Below, in pieces: positions 1-8,290 of a stretch of DNA of 64,000 bases (position 1 is the stretch's first letter; each line of letters starts with the position of its first letter). Source of the DNA: Halobellus limi (GTDB lineage Archaea > Halobacteriota > Halobacteria > Halobacteriales > Haloferacaceae); assembly GCF_004799685.1 (NCBI RefSeq), contig NZ_CP031312.1, positions 333,863-397,862 on the forward strand. The letters run 5' to 3'. A program made the translations under genes and the position numbers. The notes beneath the pieces were generated by a model. That model saw only the letters and a program-made list of their open reading frames with translations. It ran no database searches and was not told the DNA's origin.

Positions 1-1
1 C

Positions 2-700
2 GACGACACCGGCGTGACGCCCGTGGCCGCCCACGTGGACCTCGCGCGGATCGAGGCGGACGTCGAGGCCCTCGCGGACCGGATGCGCCACGTCGGGTGC
101 CGACACGTCATCATACCGCACCTCAGCGGCGGACACTTCCGGTCGAAAGCCGACGTCGACGCGCTCGCGCTCCGTCTCGAAAAACTCGCCGGGCGCCTCG
201 ACAACTACGGCATCCAGCTCTCCTATCACGTCTCGCGAGAGCCGTTTCTCCCGCTACTCGACCGCTACGGCCTCGCGACGCCCGCGCGCCTCCCCTCGCC
301 GGGGATCGTCTGGCGACTCGCCGCCGAGACGATCGATCTCACGATCAGGGGCTCGTCTCGCACACTCGACGTCACGGCGTTCGATCGACTCGTCTCCCGA
401 ACGGACGAGCTGACGTTCGAGGTGGACGTCGGCTGGGTCGCCGCCGGTGGCTACGATCCGGTGGCGGTCTTCGAGCGTCTCGGCGATCGGATGCCGCTGA
501 TCCACGTCGCCGACGTTCGACGCGTGAAGCGGTTCCCGCCGGCGTACCGGTCTGTCCCGCCCGGCACGGGAATCCTCGATCTCGACCGGGTGCTCGACGC
601 CGCTCGCCGGAGTGACGTCGGCTGGCTCGTCTACGAAGACGACGACCCCGAGGATCCCGCGGCGGCGATCGACCACGGTCGCTCGGTACTCGACCGGTAG
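2..700 (+). CDS. Sugar phosphate isomerase/epimerase-like TIM barrel (5' truncated)
   Basis: The reading frame is open from the first bases and ends at TAG 698-700, so the gene is cut by the window start; 232 residues are visible. The GTG at 14 lies inside a conserved-looking stretch (GVTPVAAHVDL) and is probably not the start. The pattern of the xylose-isomerase-like TIM barrel family is seen: TPVAAHVDL near the N-terminus, CRHVIIPHL, LSYHVSREPF, an acidic strand TFEVDVGWVAAGG (usual metal-ligand position) and PLIHVADVRR. Members isomerise or epimerise sugars or cyclitols using a divalent metal. The substrate cannot be told. The neighbouring Gfo/Idh/MocA dehydrogenase at 6649-7806 is a frequent partner of this family in inositol or sugar catabolism, but the two are not in one operon. 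Confidence 0.75.
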   Translation, partial: DDTGVTPVAAHVDLARIEADVEALADRMRHVGCRHVIIPHLSGGHFRSKADVDALALRLEKLAGRLDNYGIQLSYHVSREPFLPLLDRYGLATPARLPSPGIVWRLAAETIDLTIRGSSRTLDVTAFDRLVSRTDELTFEVDVGWVAAGGYDPVAVFERLGDRMPLIHVADVRRVKRFPPAYRSVPPGTGILDLDRVLDAARRSDVGWLVYEDDDPEDPAAAIDHGRSVLDR

Positions 701-772
701 CCGGCGAGGCAGTGGGTACCGCTCGCTTGCGGTTCCCGTCCGAGGACTTCCCCCAATCGCGAGATCGCCGTT

Positions 773-1354
773 TCACACCTCGCGAAGCCATCGGAGCGGG
801 GACGTGAGTACCCTGAGACCCGGACTGCCGTCCGAAAGCCACAAGACGGTCCCGACGAGGACCGACCCGAGCTGTAGCGCGACGACCAGTGTGAGCTCGA
901 GGGTGAGCAGCTGTGCGACGTACCGGACCAGTAGCGTGAGCGTGCTCTCGGCGAACGTTCCCCCCGCGTCGATCGGGGGCCGATTCGAGACCGGCCACAG
1001 GACCGGAGAGAGATCCACCGTTCGCCTGGACAGCGAGGCGGGCAGAACGTCGCCGACGAGATGGAGGAGATAGCCGACGGTGAACGCGACGGTCAGGGTC
1101 TCTGACCCTCTCCGACGCGCGAGAAGGGCGAGGCCGAACAGCGCCGGAACGACGACGAACACCGAGTGTGCGACGGCGTATCCCGTCTCGAACAGGCCGA
1201 ACTGCCACGCGAGCGGCTTGTCGATGAGATCCGGGAGCACCGCCCCGAACGCGAGCACCACCACGGCCGCGTCCGTCGGTCGCTCGCGGTGACGGCCGTG
1301 CACGTACAGCGAGAATAGTACGTACGCGAAAAAAACGTGCTCCCAGGGCCACAT
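773..1354 (-). CDS. YdjM/DUF457-type membrane-bound metal-dependent hydrolase
   Basis: This 193-residue polytopic membrane protein starts MWPWEHVFFAYVLFSLY. It shows the hallmarks of the LexA-regulated / YdjM (DUF457) family: a His near the N-terminus (WEHVFFAY), LPDLIDKPLAW, AHSVFVVVPALFG and LLHLVGDVLP. These His/Asp residues probably bind a metal at the membrane face. About four or five hydrophobic segments are visible. In haloarchaea such genes often sit near sugar or lipid genes, but their reaction is unknown. It is convergent with the TIM-barrel gene at 2-700. The start is supported by the conserved MWPWEH opening. Confidence 0.75.
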   Translation of the reverse strand: MWPWEHVFFAYVLFSLYVHGRHRERPTDAAVVVLAFGAVLPDLIDKPLAWQFGLFETGYAVAHSVFVVVPALFGLALLARRRGSETLTVAFTVGYLLHLVGDVLPASLSRRTVDLSPVLWPVSNRPPIDAGGTFAESTLTLLVRYVAQLLTLELTLVVALQLGSVLVGTVLWLSDGSPGLRVLTSPLRWLREV

Positions 1355-1831
1355 ACGGAGGTGAGGCGCTCGCAGGAATAATAGCCTGTCGACTCCCGTG
1401 CGCCTGTCTCTTCCTCGTCTCGGTAAGTTAGGCAGACGTCCAGACGCCGACGAATTACCTGAACCAGTTTTCGGGGTGTAACGTCCAGTAAATAACTCCT
1501 GAAGCGTCTCTTCGGCGTTTCAGTTTCTGCATCCCACCGGCCACGAGAGCGCCATTCGGTAGGCATCGTCTCCGCCTACGGCGAGCGGAGACTCGTGGCC
1601 GAGCCCTCTGGAAGCGGGGTCCCGTACGGTCCGATAGTGGTTCATCCTTCCCAGTTACTCCGAGGGGTAGCCGACGGCGATCGACGAGGCGACGGCGAGT
1701 GCAACCCCGTCTCATTTAGTGTGTCGGCGGAATTTCCGAACAGGTCGCCAACGGAGGGACTGGGTGGCTGTTCGACGCGGGCGTACGTCGGAGCGTTCGA
1801 CCTCTCGGCGTAGGTCGCTTCTCTCTCGCAC
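1355..1831. other. Gene-less 477-bp region with a possible structured element
   Basis: No convincing gene is seen. Short ORFs on both strands here are Arg/Ser-rich and lack the acidic character of the neighbours. The notable content is a nested inverted repeat at 1539-1600: outer arms GGCCACGA (1539-1546) and TCGTGGCC (1593-1600), inner arms GTCTCCGC (1568-1575) and GCGGAGAC (1585-1592). The asparagine-synthetase-like gene ends at 1832 and the hydrolase gene starts at 1354, both on the minus strand. Confidence 0.5.
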
Positions 1832-3631
1832 TCAGTCGAGGTGATTTTGAAGCCAGTACTCCAGCGTCGTTATCCGTGCAAGCATCGAGGCGTTGTTGCT
1901 GCCGTTCATATGCCGTTCAAACACCGACTCGACCGCGTCGGCGTCGAAGAAGGACCGGTCTGTGGCGTCGCCGACGTACTGAGACACCCACTCGTGGACG
2001 AACGTATCGGTGTCCCGAATCCAAAAGTCCTGTAGCTGCCCGCCCGCGTAGGTGGCTTTCGATTGGAGGCGGCTGAGGACGACGTTGCCGACGAATCCCG
2101 CGACGTGAAACCGGTACGGCCGCGCCGGCTTCGTCTTCGTCCGTTCGTACCGGATCTCGGAGAGGCTCGGCGATACTCGCCGGCACAGCTCCAACTTCGC
2201 TATCGACGTCCCGTACGGAACGCCGCCTGCGTCGGACTTGAACACGTGGTGCGATAGCGGAAACGACCCTTTCCGGTAGTAACGGGGCATTTTCGCGCAC
2301 CACTCGAGGTAGCCGCCGTCAACCTGCATCGAACGGCTCCCCGTCCGGTCGCGCATCAGCCGGTTGCTTTCGAGTCCGGCACGAGCGTAGTAGTTCTGGT
2401 AGTGGATATCGAGCACCTTCCCGCGGTGGGTGGTCTCGGGACTCTTCTCTGCCTCCTCTTTGAACGTCCTCATCGGATCAACGTCTTCGGTGAGCAGTTT
2501 GTTCACCTGCTCCTTGCTGGCAGACGCTTCGCTCGCGAACTGGGTCTCGACGATGGACCGGGATTCGTCGAAGTGATACCGCAGGAGATGATCGCCGATA
2601 AGTTCTCCCTGCACGCCCTCCATCAGCACCGGCACGTCGCGTTCGATGTGGTAGGACGGGGAGAGGTTCGCCGTCGTGTTCCACTGGAGCATCCCGTCGG
2701 TCACGTCGATGACTCGCTCGATGTCCTCGGCGAACGTCTCTGCAGTCAGCGGAATCTGCGAATACTCGATGCCCAACTCGCGGGCTATCTGCGACGCTAT
2801 CTTCGGGTTGTCCTCCGTCGGCGGGTTCGCATCGTACCCGTAAGCGAGGAGGCGGTCGAGGTGGCCGGGTGGGGCGTTTTGGAGGAGAGCTGCCGCCGTC
2901 GTCCGACTGTCGAGCCCGCCGGACAGCCAGATTCCGGCCTCTTCGGGGAGTGTCCCGGCCACCCGCCTCGCGGCCTGTTCGTAGCGGTCGGCCAGTTCGT
3001 CGAAGTAGCCGTCGCTGTCGCCGCCGTGCGCCTCGTAATCCGGCTTCCAGTACCGGGTCGCCGATCGCTCTCCGTCGGCCACTTCGAGTACGGTGGCGGC
3101 CCGCATCGCCCGAACTTTCCCGAGGAGCGTCCGTTCGCCCCACATATGACCCATCAGCAGCATATCGTTCACGGCCTGCATATCGACGGTCGGGTCCTCG
3201 AGGAGGGGCACCAGCGAATTCATCGACGTCGAGTACAGGAAACGACCGTCGGCGGTGTAAAAACAGGTTCGAGCCCCCAACTTGTCGGTTACCACGACGT
3301 GGCGGTCCCCGGACCCGTCATAACAGGCGATTAGGAACTCGCCTTCGAGTTCCGCCGCCACCGTCACCGGGTCCGACAGCACCGCGGTGAACAGCGCCCG
3401 CTCGTCGTAGCCGAGTTCGTCGAGGTTCGTGACCGTTCCGTAGACGACGCCCGCGTGCCTCCCGTCGCTCCACGTCGTGTAGCCGTTCGAATCGATGGAC
3501 GGGCTGGTGGTTGCGAGCGCGTCGTCGTCGAATTCGTACTCCCACCTCGTCTCTGCGTTCCACCCGTCGAGTTGAGAGACCGTATCGGCGAGTTCGCCCG
3601 AATCCATCTCGCCGCCGCAGATTCCACTCAT
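1832..3631 (-). CDS. Asparagine synthetase B-like amidotransferase
   Basis: This 599-residue protein has the class II amidotransferase / asparagine synthase layout. An N-terminal Ntn-type glutaminase-like domain (about 1-190) is followed by an ATP-pyrophosphatase domain with the PP-loop SGGLDSR at 237-243. The enzyme activates a carboxylate with ATP and transfers ammonia to it. In glycan clusters, homologues can amidate uronic acids, which would fit the ManNAcA pathway at 12012-14404 (inference). The start MSGICGG places Cys at position 5, not at position 2 as in active glutaminases, so glutamine hydrolysis may be lost. A TATA-like box lies about 30 bp upstream at 3656-3667. The gene is monocistronic. 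Confidence 0.8.
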   Translation of the reverse strand: MSGICGGEMDSGELADTVSQLDGWNAETRWEYEFDDDALATTSPSIDSNGYTTWSDGRHAGVVYGTVTNLDELGYDERALFTAVLSDPVTVAAELEGEFLIACYDGSGDRHVVVTDKLGARTCFYTADGRFLYSTSMNSLVPLLEDPTVDMQAVNDMLLMGHMWGERTLLGKVRAMRAATVLEVADGERSATRYWKPDYEAHGGDSDGYFDELADRYEQAARRVAGTLPEEAGIWLSGGLDSRTTAAALLQNAPPGHLDRLLAYGYDANPPTEDNPKIASQIARELGIEYSQIPLTAETFAEDIERVIDVTDGMLQWNTTANLSPSYHIERDVPVLMEGVQGELIGDHLLRYHFDESRSIVETQFASEASASKEQVNKLLTEDVDPMRTFKEEAEKSPETTHRGKVLDIHYQNYYARAGLESNRLMRDRTGSRSMQVDGGYLEWCAKMPRYYRKGSFPLSHHVFKSDAGGVPYGTSIAKLELCRRVSPSLSEIRYERTKTKPARPYRFHVAGFVGNVVLSRLQSKATYAGGQLQDFWIRDTDTFVHEWVSQYVGDATDRSFFDADAVESVFERHMNGSNNASMLARITTLEYWLQNHLD

Positions 3632-3655
3632 ACGCTCGGCCTTCGTCGACGACGT

Positions 3656-3667
3656 GGATAATAATAC
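3656..3667 (-). promoter_or_regulatory. TATA-like box of the asparagine-synthetase-like gene
   Basis: On the minus strand this reads GTATTATTATCC, 25-36 bp before the ATG at 3631. That spacing predicts a nearly leaderless transcript, as is usual in haloarchaea. Confidence 0.45.
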
Positions 3668-3988
3668 GCCACATAATACTCGAAAAATAACTGACGACGG
3701 CTGTTCGAGACGTTGTAACGTGCGTTTTCCTTCCTCAGATTCCCCGCGAATTCGGACATAAAATAACTACCTAGTAGCCGATTGGAGAACAAATCACGAC
3801 TATTTGATACCTAACTGGGAAGCAAATCACACCTTCTGCAAAAAAGCGTCAGTATCGCTGTCCTCGGTCGAAACTGCGGAGGAGGGACGTGTCGGATCCG
3901 GACGAGATGAGGAACTACACGACGCCCCGCAGACGGGACGAGACGAAGAACCAACCGCGCGGGCCGCCGCGATAGGGACGAGTCGCTG
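3668..3988. other. Gene-less region before the decayed beta-helix gene
   Basis: This stretch is relatively AT-rich up to about 3840 (direct-repeat-like CTAACTGGGAAGCAAATCAC and GATTGGAGAACAAATCAC pieces at 3779-3829). No intact gene is recognised. The upstream signal-peptide part of the damaged beta-helix gene may have lain here, but no readable Tat motif remains. Confidence 0.4.
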
Positions 3989-4442
3989 ATGGTCGTCGGT
4001 ATCCGTGACCACGGCGCAACTGTCGATGGAATGGACGACACGAAGGCGATAAACCGGGCCATCGCCCCCGCTGCCCCGAACGGGACGGTGTACCTCCACG
4101 AGGACGACGTCCTCATCGGGGAGTATGACCGGGTTCCTATCCGTCTCACGGAGGATCAGGGCGGATTGACCTTCTAACGCCGGCCCGGCGAAGACGAGAC
4201 TTCTGGAGGTCAGCGGCCAGACGGACGCCCACCTCGGTATCTGCGTCAAGCCGTCGTCCGGTACGGCTGTCTCGGGGCTTCGGTCAAGAACTTACGGCAG
4301 ATACGTCCAGCCCGAAGCGGAGGTGGTCAACTGGCACGCCCCGCTGTCCCGCTCGACGAGAACTTCGGGAAGACCGAAGGCGACGTACTGAAACTGGACC
4401 GCGACTGGAGCAGTTGGCGTAGCGCGGCCGACTCCGCCTGAT
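3989..4442 (+). pseudogene. Decayed fragment of a right-handed beta-helix (pectate-lyase-like) protein
   Basis: Residues 1-62 of the open part (VVGIRDHGATVDGMDDTKAI, then a GTVYLHEDDVLIGEYD-like strand) match the start of the beta-helix domain in the intact genes at 24139 and 29655 (pattern D-x-G-A-x-x-D-G-x-x-D-D-T-x-A-I). The frame closes with TAA at 4175-4177. The next frame continues plausibly from 4179 (AKTRLLEVSGQTDAHLGI) and then a third frame (DENFGKTEGDVLKLDRDW) runs to TGA at about 4440. At least two frameshifts and the loss of both the signal peptide and most of the helix show it is a relic. It supports past duplication or recombination of beta-helix genes in this region. Confidence 0.65.
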
Positions 4443-4494
4443 ACCGATTTCCGATCCGTTTTCGATCCGACGCCGTCGCCGGTTTCGAATCTGC

Positions 4495-5802
4495 TCACGC
4501 TGCTTCTGGCACCGGACGCTTCTCGACGACGTGCGTCCGGATGAACCGCTCGTATTCGTCGAGTATCGGGCCGGGCGCGAAGTTTTCCGCCCGACCTCTG
4601 AGAACCGCGGCAGAAAGGGGATCCGCGAGTGTCTGGACGACAGCGTCGGCGAGTCCGTCCACGTCGCCGACTGCCGCCAAACGTCCGTACTCGCCGTCGG
4701 CGAGTATCTCGCGGGGCCCGCTGGGGCAGTCCGTCGCCACTACGGGGCACCCGCAGGCGAGCGCTTCGATGATGACCGTCGGGAGTCCTTCGTACCGCGA
4801 GGTGAGGAGGAAGGTCCCGGCCTTGTGCATAAATCGGTAGGGGTTCTCGACATACCCCGGGATCGACACCACGTCTTCGATACCGAGTTCGGCGGCCAGA
4901 GATTGGAGCGCCTCGAGCTGGGACCCCTTCCCGGCCACGACACCCCTCGTGTCGGGATTCCGCTCCTGGACGCGCGCGAACGTCCTGAGCCACGTCTCGA
5001 GGTCCTTCTGCCGTTCGAGCCGTCCAACGAACAGCACGACGTCGACGTCGTCGTCCTCAATCCACTCGTGATCGACCGGTTGGTTCGCTCGTTCCCGAAT
5101 CGACTCGATTTCGACGGGATTGTGCAGGACGCTGACCCGGTCGGGGTCGAGGTCCATCTTCTCTATGAGGCTGTCTGCGACGCCCCGAGAGACGCCGATG
5201 ATGCCGTCAGCCGTCGGGAAGAGCGCTGTCGCCAAGCGCCTGAGCGCTTCGGACTTCAGCGTCACATCGTTGGACTCGCCGAACGCGCAGTGCTTCGTCG
5301 GGAAGACGGCCGTCTCGACGTCCACCAATCGGCGGGCGGCGAGGCAGGTGACGCTCGCGTGCGTCATCTGCGGGAAGATGGCCGCCGGTTCGACCCGACG
5401 GAGGTAGCGCGCGAGAGCGGGGACGTGCGCCGCGATACCCACCACCGGCAATCGGGTCGATCCAAGTATCGTTACCCTCACCTCGTCGGACACCTTAGGC
5501 AGCAGTTCACCCGTGGCGTGCGAGATGATCAGTTCGACGTCTTGGCCGCGTGCCGCGAGACCGTTGACGATGTCGACGGTCACCTGCTCTGCGCCCCCCA
5601 CCGAGAGGGTCGGGATATAAAAGGCCAGTCGGGGTCGGTCCCTCGTGCCGTCCTGCCGCGAGTGCTCCGGGCCGGTCACGCCGTTCGCGTTCTCCGTCGC
5701 CCGCGGGCTCCCACCGGACGCTCTCGCGGTCCAATCGAGGATTCGGTTCGCGAGTCCCCGAGGCGTTCTACCATCCCGGAAGCCGTTCGAAGGCGAATTC
5801 AT
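4495..5802 (-). CDS. GT4 family glycosyltransferase
   Basis: This 435-residue retaining glycosyltransferase has a GT-B fold. After a disordered leader of about 55 residues comes the N-terminal Rossmann domain (LAFYIPTLSVGGAEQV, typical GT4 opening with the GG loop). The C-terminal nucleotide-sugar domain has LFVGRLERQKDLETW, GKGSQLEALQ and the E-x7-E motif SRYEGLPTVIIEALACGCPVVA (E338, E346). It most likely adds a sugar to a lipid-linked glycan on the cytoplasmic membrane face. The long N-terminal extension could mean that the true start lies downstream, but no better in-frame Met is visible before the Rossmann strand. Confidence 0.88.
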   Translation of the reverse strand: MNSPSNGFRDGRTPRGLANRILDWTARASGGSPRATENANGVTGPEHSRQDGTRDRPRLAFYIPTLSVGGAEQVTVDIVNGLAARGQDVELIISHATGELLPKVSDEVRVTILGSTRLPVVGIAAHVPALARYLRRVEPAAIFPQMTHASVTCLAARRLVDVETAVFPTKHCAFGESNDVTLKSEALRRLATALFPTADGIIGVSRGVADSLIEKMDLDPDRVSVLHNPVEIESIRERANQPVDHEWIEDDDVDVVLFVGRLERQKDLETWLRTFARVQERNPDTRGVVAGKGSQLEALQSLAAELGIEDVVSIPGYVENPYRFMHKAGTFLLTSRYEGLPTVIIEALACGCPVVATDCPSGPREILADGEYGRLAAVGDVDGLADAVVQTLADPLSAAVLRGRAENFAPGPILDEYERFIRTHVVEKRPVPEAA

Positions 5803-6022
5803 TAGGTTCCCGTACTGTGTTCTATGTCATTGTTAGTAGGAAGCTACGTGCTGCTGACGCCGTCGCGCCCGTTCGGTATCGTCGTCGGGATGCTGGTCAT
5901 CAGTCGGAATCAGTTGCGGTGCGCTATGACGTCGGCTGACGCTCGATGAGCCGCTCTGGAGCGAGAAATCTGTACCGCGACTGATGACGTACCCGACCTC
6001 GCCCCACCTGTCTTGCCGACGC
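5803..6022. other. Short gene-less spacer
   Basis: This 220-bp region separates the GT4 gene from the Tat-secreted protein gene, both on the minus strand. No gene or clear repeat is seen. Confidence 0.4.
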
Positions 6023-6499
6023 TCACCGGCGCTCCCCTTTCGAAGCGATGGAACGGCGTACCTTGTCGCCGTCGATCGTGACGGCGGCATTGCCATCAAC
6101 CTGCAGGTCGCGGAGTTCACCGCTGAATCGATACCGCCGCTCGCCGGTCGTGATCGCTCCTTCTGCCGTGCACTCGGAGATGCGGGCCTCGGCGTCCCGA
6201 CTCGCGTCCGCACCGGGCGTCAGTTCCCCGTCGACGGTAAGTTTGTACGTCGATGCGGTCCCCGAGCCGCTGATCCGCAGGCGATGCCCGTCGTCGTCGC
6301 TCCCGACGGCGGCCGCTACGGCCGTCGGAACGGCCCCAGCAGCGGAGAGGACCGCTGCGACCACCGTGCCGCCGAGACGGAGGTACGTTCGGCGTTCCAG
6401 AGTGCGCCCGCTGGCTCCTCGCGCCGCGGGCGGATCGCTCCCGTTTGATTCCCCTTCGGTTTCGTCGGACTTTCGATCGTGTGCCAGCTTGCGTGCCAT
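6023..6499 (-). CDS. Tat-exported haloarchaeal surface-domain protein
   Basis: The 158-residue product begins with a hydrophilic leader (about 35 residues), then a twin-arginine signal (LERRTYLRLGG) and a hydrophobic stretch to about residue 68. The mature part is a small beta-rich domain (RLRISGSGTASTYKLTVDGEL, YRFSGELRDLQVDGNAAVTI). To my recollection this domain also occurs at the C-terminus of haloarchaeal beta-helix proteins, with a G-S-G…Y-x-F-x-V and Y-R-F-S-G-x-I/L pattern. No catalytic residues are recognised, so a binding or cell-surface role is likely. A TATA-like element lies at about 6528-6536 and a palindrome between it and the start. Confidence 0.7.
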   Translation of the reverse strand: MARKLAHDRKSDETEGESNGSDPPAARGASGRTLERRTYLRLGGTVVAAVLSAAGAVPTAVAAAVGSDDDGHRLRISGSGTASTYKLTVDGELTPGADASRDAEARISECTAEGAITTGERRYRFSGELRDLQVDGNAAVTIDGDKVRRSIASKGERR

Positions 6500-6506
6500 G
6501 CGAGCG

Positions 6507-6521
6507 TTAATGCGACATTAA
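6507..6521 (-). promoter_or_regulatory. Palindrome between TATA box and start of the Tat-exported protein gene
   Basis: TTAATG and CATTAA arms with a 3-bp spacer lie 8-22 bp upstream of the ATG at 6499, just downstream of the TATA-like box. It extends imperfectly into GCG/CGC flanks. Its placement suggests an operator blocking transcription start. Confidence 0.35.
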
Positions 6522-6648
6522 TCGCAATAAGTATTTGGAAATTTACACGTTCATCCACTGGTGAATGTCTCTCAGCTCGATACGTTCGTCGGCGGTCCCC
6601 CGCTTCCGCGGGCGGTGTGGTCGACTGCTGCGCGGGTGCCGTCTCTTG

Positions 6649-7806
6649 TTACTGCGTGGGTGTCGTCTCCGCGTGCTCTCTCAGCCCGCCGAGCTGTCCG
6701 GCCTCGTACATCTCTTCGAGCGGATTCCCCTCGACGTCGAGCGGGAGATGAACGCGGCCGCGCCGTCGGGCGGACTCCCAGCTGGCGAAGATCAGCTCCG
6801 TTCCGCGGAGGACCCGGCGACCCGAAAAGAGGGGCTCGGTCTCGCGCTGGAGAGAGGAGACGAGATGTTCGATCGCTCGTTCGTAGTGGTTCGGGGGCGG
6901 TGTGGGCGACGGGGCTCCGGGTATCAGACTCGCAACCTCGTCGAGTCCGCGATGGAGGAGGCCAGGCGTCGGCCCGTAGACGTTCTCGTCGGTGTCGATC
7001 TCCGTCCACTCCCCGTCCGTACGGATTCGGAGCGGCGTCCCGTCCTCGGACTGAATCTCGATCACGCCGTCCTCCCCGACGATTCGGAGGTACGCGTCGA
7101 CGACGGTTTCGCCGTCCTCCGCCGTCGACGCGAATCCGATGGTTCCGTCGGCGTACCGCCACCGGGCGATGGCTCGCGTCTCGTTGAGCGCCCCGAACCA
7201 TCGGTTCTCGTGAGAGCAATCGATCCCGGCCAGCACCCACTCGGCGCGCGCGCCGCCGACGAAGTAATCACAGAGATCGAAGAGGTGCGACCCGGCGTCG
7301 AAGAGGTTGACCTCCGACCACTCCAGGCGTTTGAGACCGCCGATCTCGCCGCCTTTCAGGAGCCCCTTGGCGCGTTGCACGGGCTCGGACAGCCGTCGCT
7401 GGTGGTCGATCGTCAACTGGACGCCCTCGGCGTCACACGTCGAGACCATCCGGCGGCAGTCGCCCCACGTGGTCGCCATCGGCTTCTCGCAGTGGACGGC
7501 GTCGACGGAGGGGGTCTCGGCACTGTCGACGACCAGGTCGGCGTGGACCGCCGGGGGGACACAGACGCTCACGATGTCCGGTTCGACGGCTTCGAGCATC
7601 GCCTCATGGTCCTCGTAGACCGCCGTGAGGTCGTGGTGGTCGGCGAACGCCTGGGCGTTCTCGGGGACGATGTCCGCGCAGGCGACGAGCGAACAGGAAT
7701 CGAGCCGCTGGTAGCCGGCGGCGTGTCGGTACGCCATCGCGTATCCGCCACGGTCTTGGGTCTCGGGATCCGGTCCGGTCCCGATTATCGCGACACGGTA
7801 GGTCAT
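6649..7806 (-). CDS. Gfo/Idh/MocA family oxidoreductase
   Basis: I start this 385-residue NAD(P)-dependent sugar dehydrogenase at ATG 7806 (MTYRVAIIGTGPDPETQ), because the longer open frame adds only an Arg-rich, non-haloarchaeal leader. The Rossmann glycine motif is followed by ACADIVPENAQAFADHH, VSVCVPPAVHADLV and the family's E-K-P signature (HCEKPMATTWGDC). The C-terminal domain holds DHQRRLSEPV, then FDAGSHLFDLCDYF with the conserved G-x-H. The family oxidises or isomerises sugars, nucleotide sugars and cyclitols. In this context a role in making or recycling a glycan sugar is likely. A TATA-like stretch (CGTATACTATTCT on the minus strand) lies about 30 bp upstream. Confidence 0.85.
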   Translation of the reverse strand: MTYRVAIIGTGPDPETQDRGGYAMAYRHAAGYQRLDSCSLVACADIVPENAQAFADHHDLTAVYEDHEAMLEAVEPDIVSVCVPPAVHADLVVDSAETPSVDAVHCEKPMATTWGDCRRMVSTCDAEGVQLTIDHQRRLSEPVQRAKGLLKGGEIGGLKRLEWSEVNLFDAGSHLFDLCDYFVGGARAEWVLAGIDCSHENRWFGALNETRAIARWRYADGTIGFASTAEDGETVVDAYLRIVGEDGVIEIQSEDGTPLRIRTDGEWTEIDTDENVYGPTPGLLHRGLDEVASLIPGAPSPTPPPNHYERAIEHLVSSLQRETEPLFSGRRVLRGTELIFASWESARRRGRVHLPLDVEGNPLEEMYEAGQLGGLREHAETTPTQ

Positions 7807-7859
7807 CGTCGGATGCTCTTCGGGTCGAAAGAATAGTATACGTCTGCTAACGCTCCGGC

Positions 7860-8200
7860 GTCGCGACCGCGCCCCGGTCGAGGGGAAAACGGACGACGTC
7901 TCCCTGCTCACGTTCGCGGTGTGACATCCGCGGCGGTGGCGTTCTCTCACGGCCCACGACTGCGCGCGGCCCGGAAGCGACCACGGGTGAGGTTTCTCTC
8001 CCGTTAACGCCGGAACGCTTCCGATACCGTCGCTTTACTCGATCTAACGCCGGTTGAACGGTCGCGCGGCTCCCGCTCGTCTGTCGGAACCCTGCTACGA
8101 CGACTCGGGTCACGCTCCGATCGGGGGCTTGCGGGCGTTAATCGGCTCCTACCTTCTCCAAAGTGCCGTACGCCTTCCGGTTCTCGGGGCACTCTGCTGA
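7860..8200. other. Gene-less divergent region
   Basis: The segment lies between the divergent oxidoreductase (start 7806) and DUF7344 (start 8291) genes. Open frames here are Arg-rich shadows. No structure was seen until the promoter elements at 8206-8265. Confidence 0.4.
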
Positions 8201-8205
8201 CCCCC

Positions 8206-8265
8206 TTCTCAGTGTGTGAGAACATCTCTCAATTGTTGCTCAGCCATTAAGTTCGTTATATCTAT
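8206..8265 (+). promoter_or_regulatory. Promoter and possible operator of the first DUF7344 gene
   Basis: A TATA-like box (GTTATATCT, about 8255-8263) lies about 30 bp before the ATG at 8291. An inverted repeat TTCTCA-5 bp-TGAGAA (8206-8222) sits about 35 bp upstream of it, where activators commonly bind. Confidence 0.4.
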
Positions 8266-8290
8266 AGTAGTAGGATGATTAAGGGGTTCT

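Noticed and set aside
6649..7950. Longer start for the Gfo/Idh/MocA gene
   Set aside because: The extra 48 residues are Arg/Ser-rich, and a TATA-like box sits within them; ATG 7806 begins the Rossmann strand.
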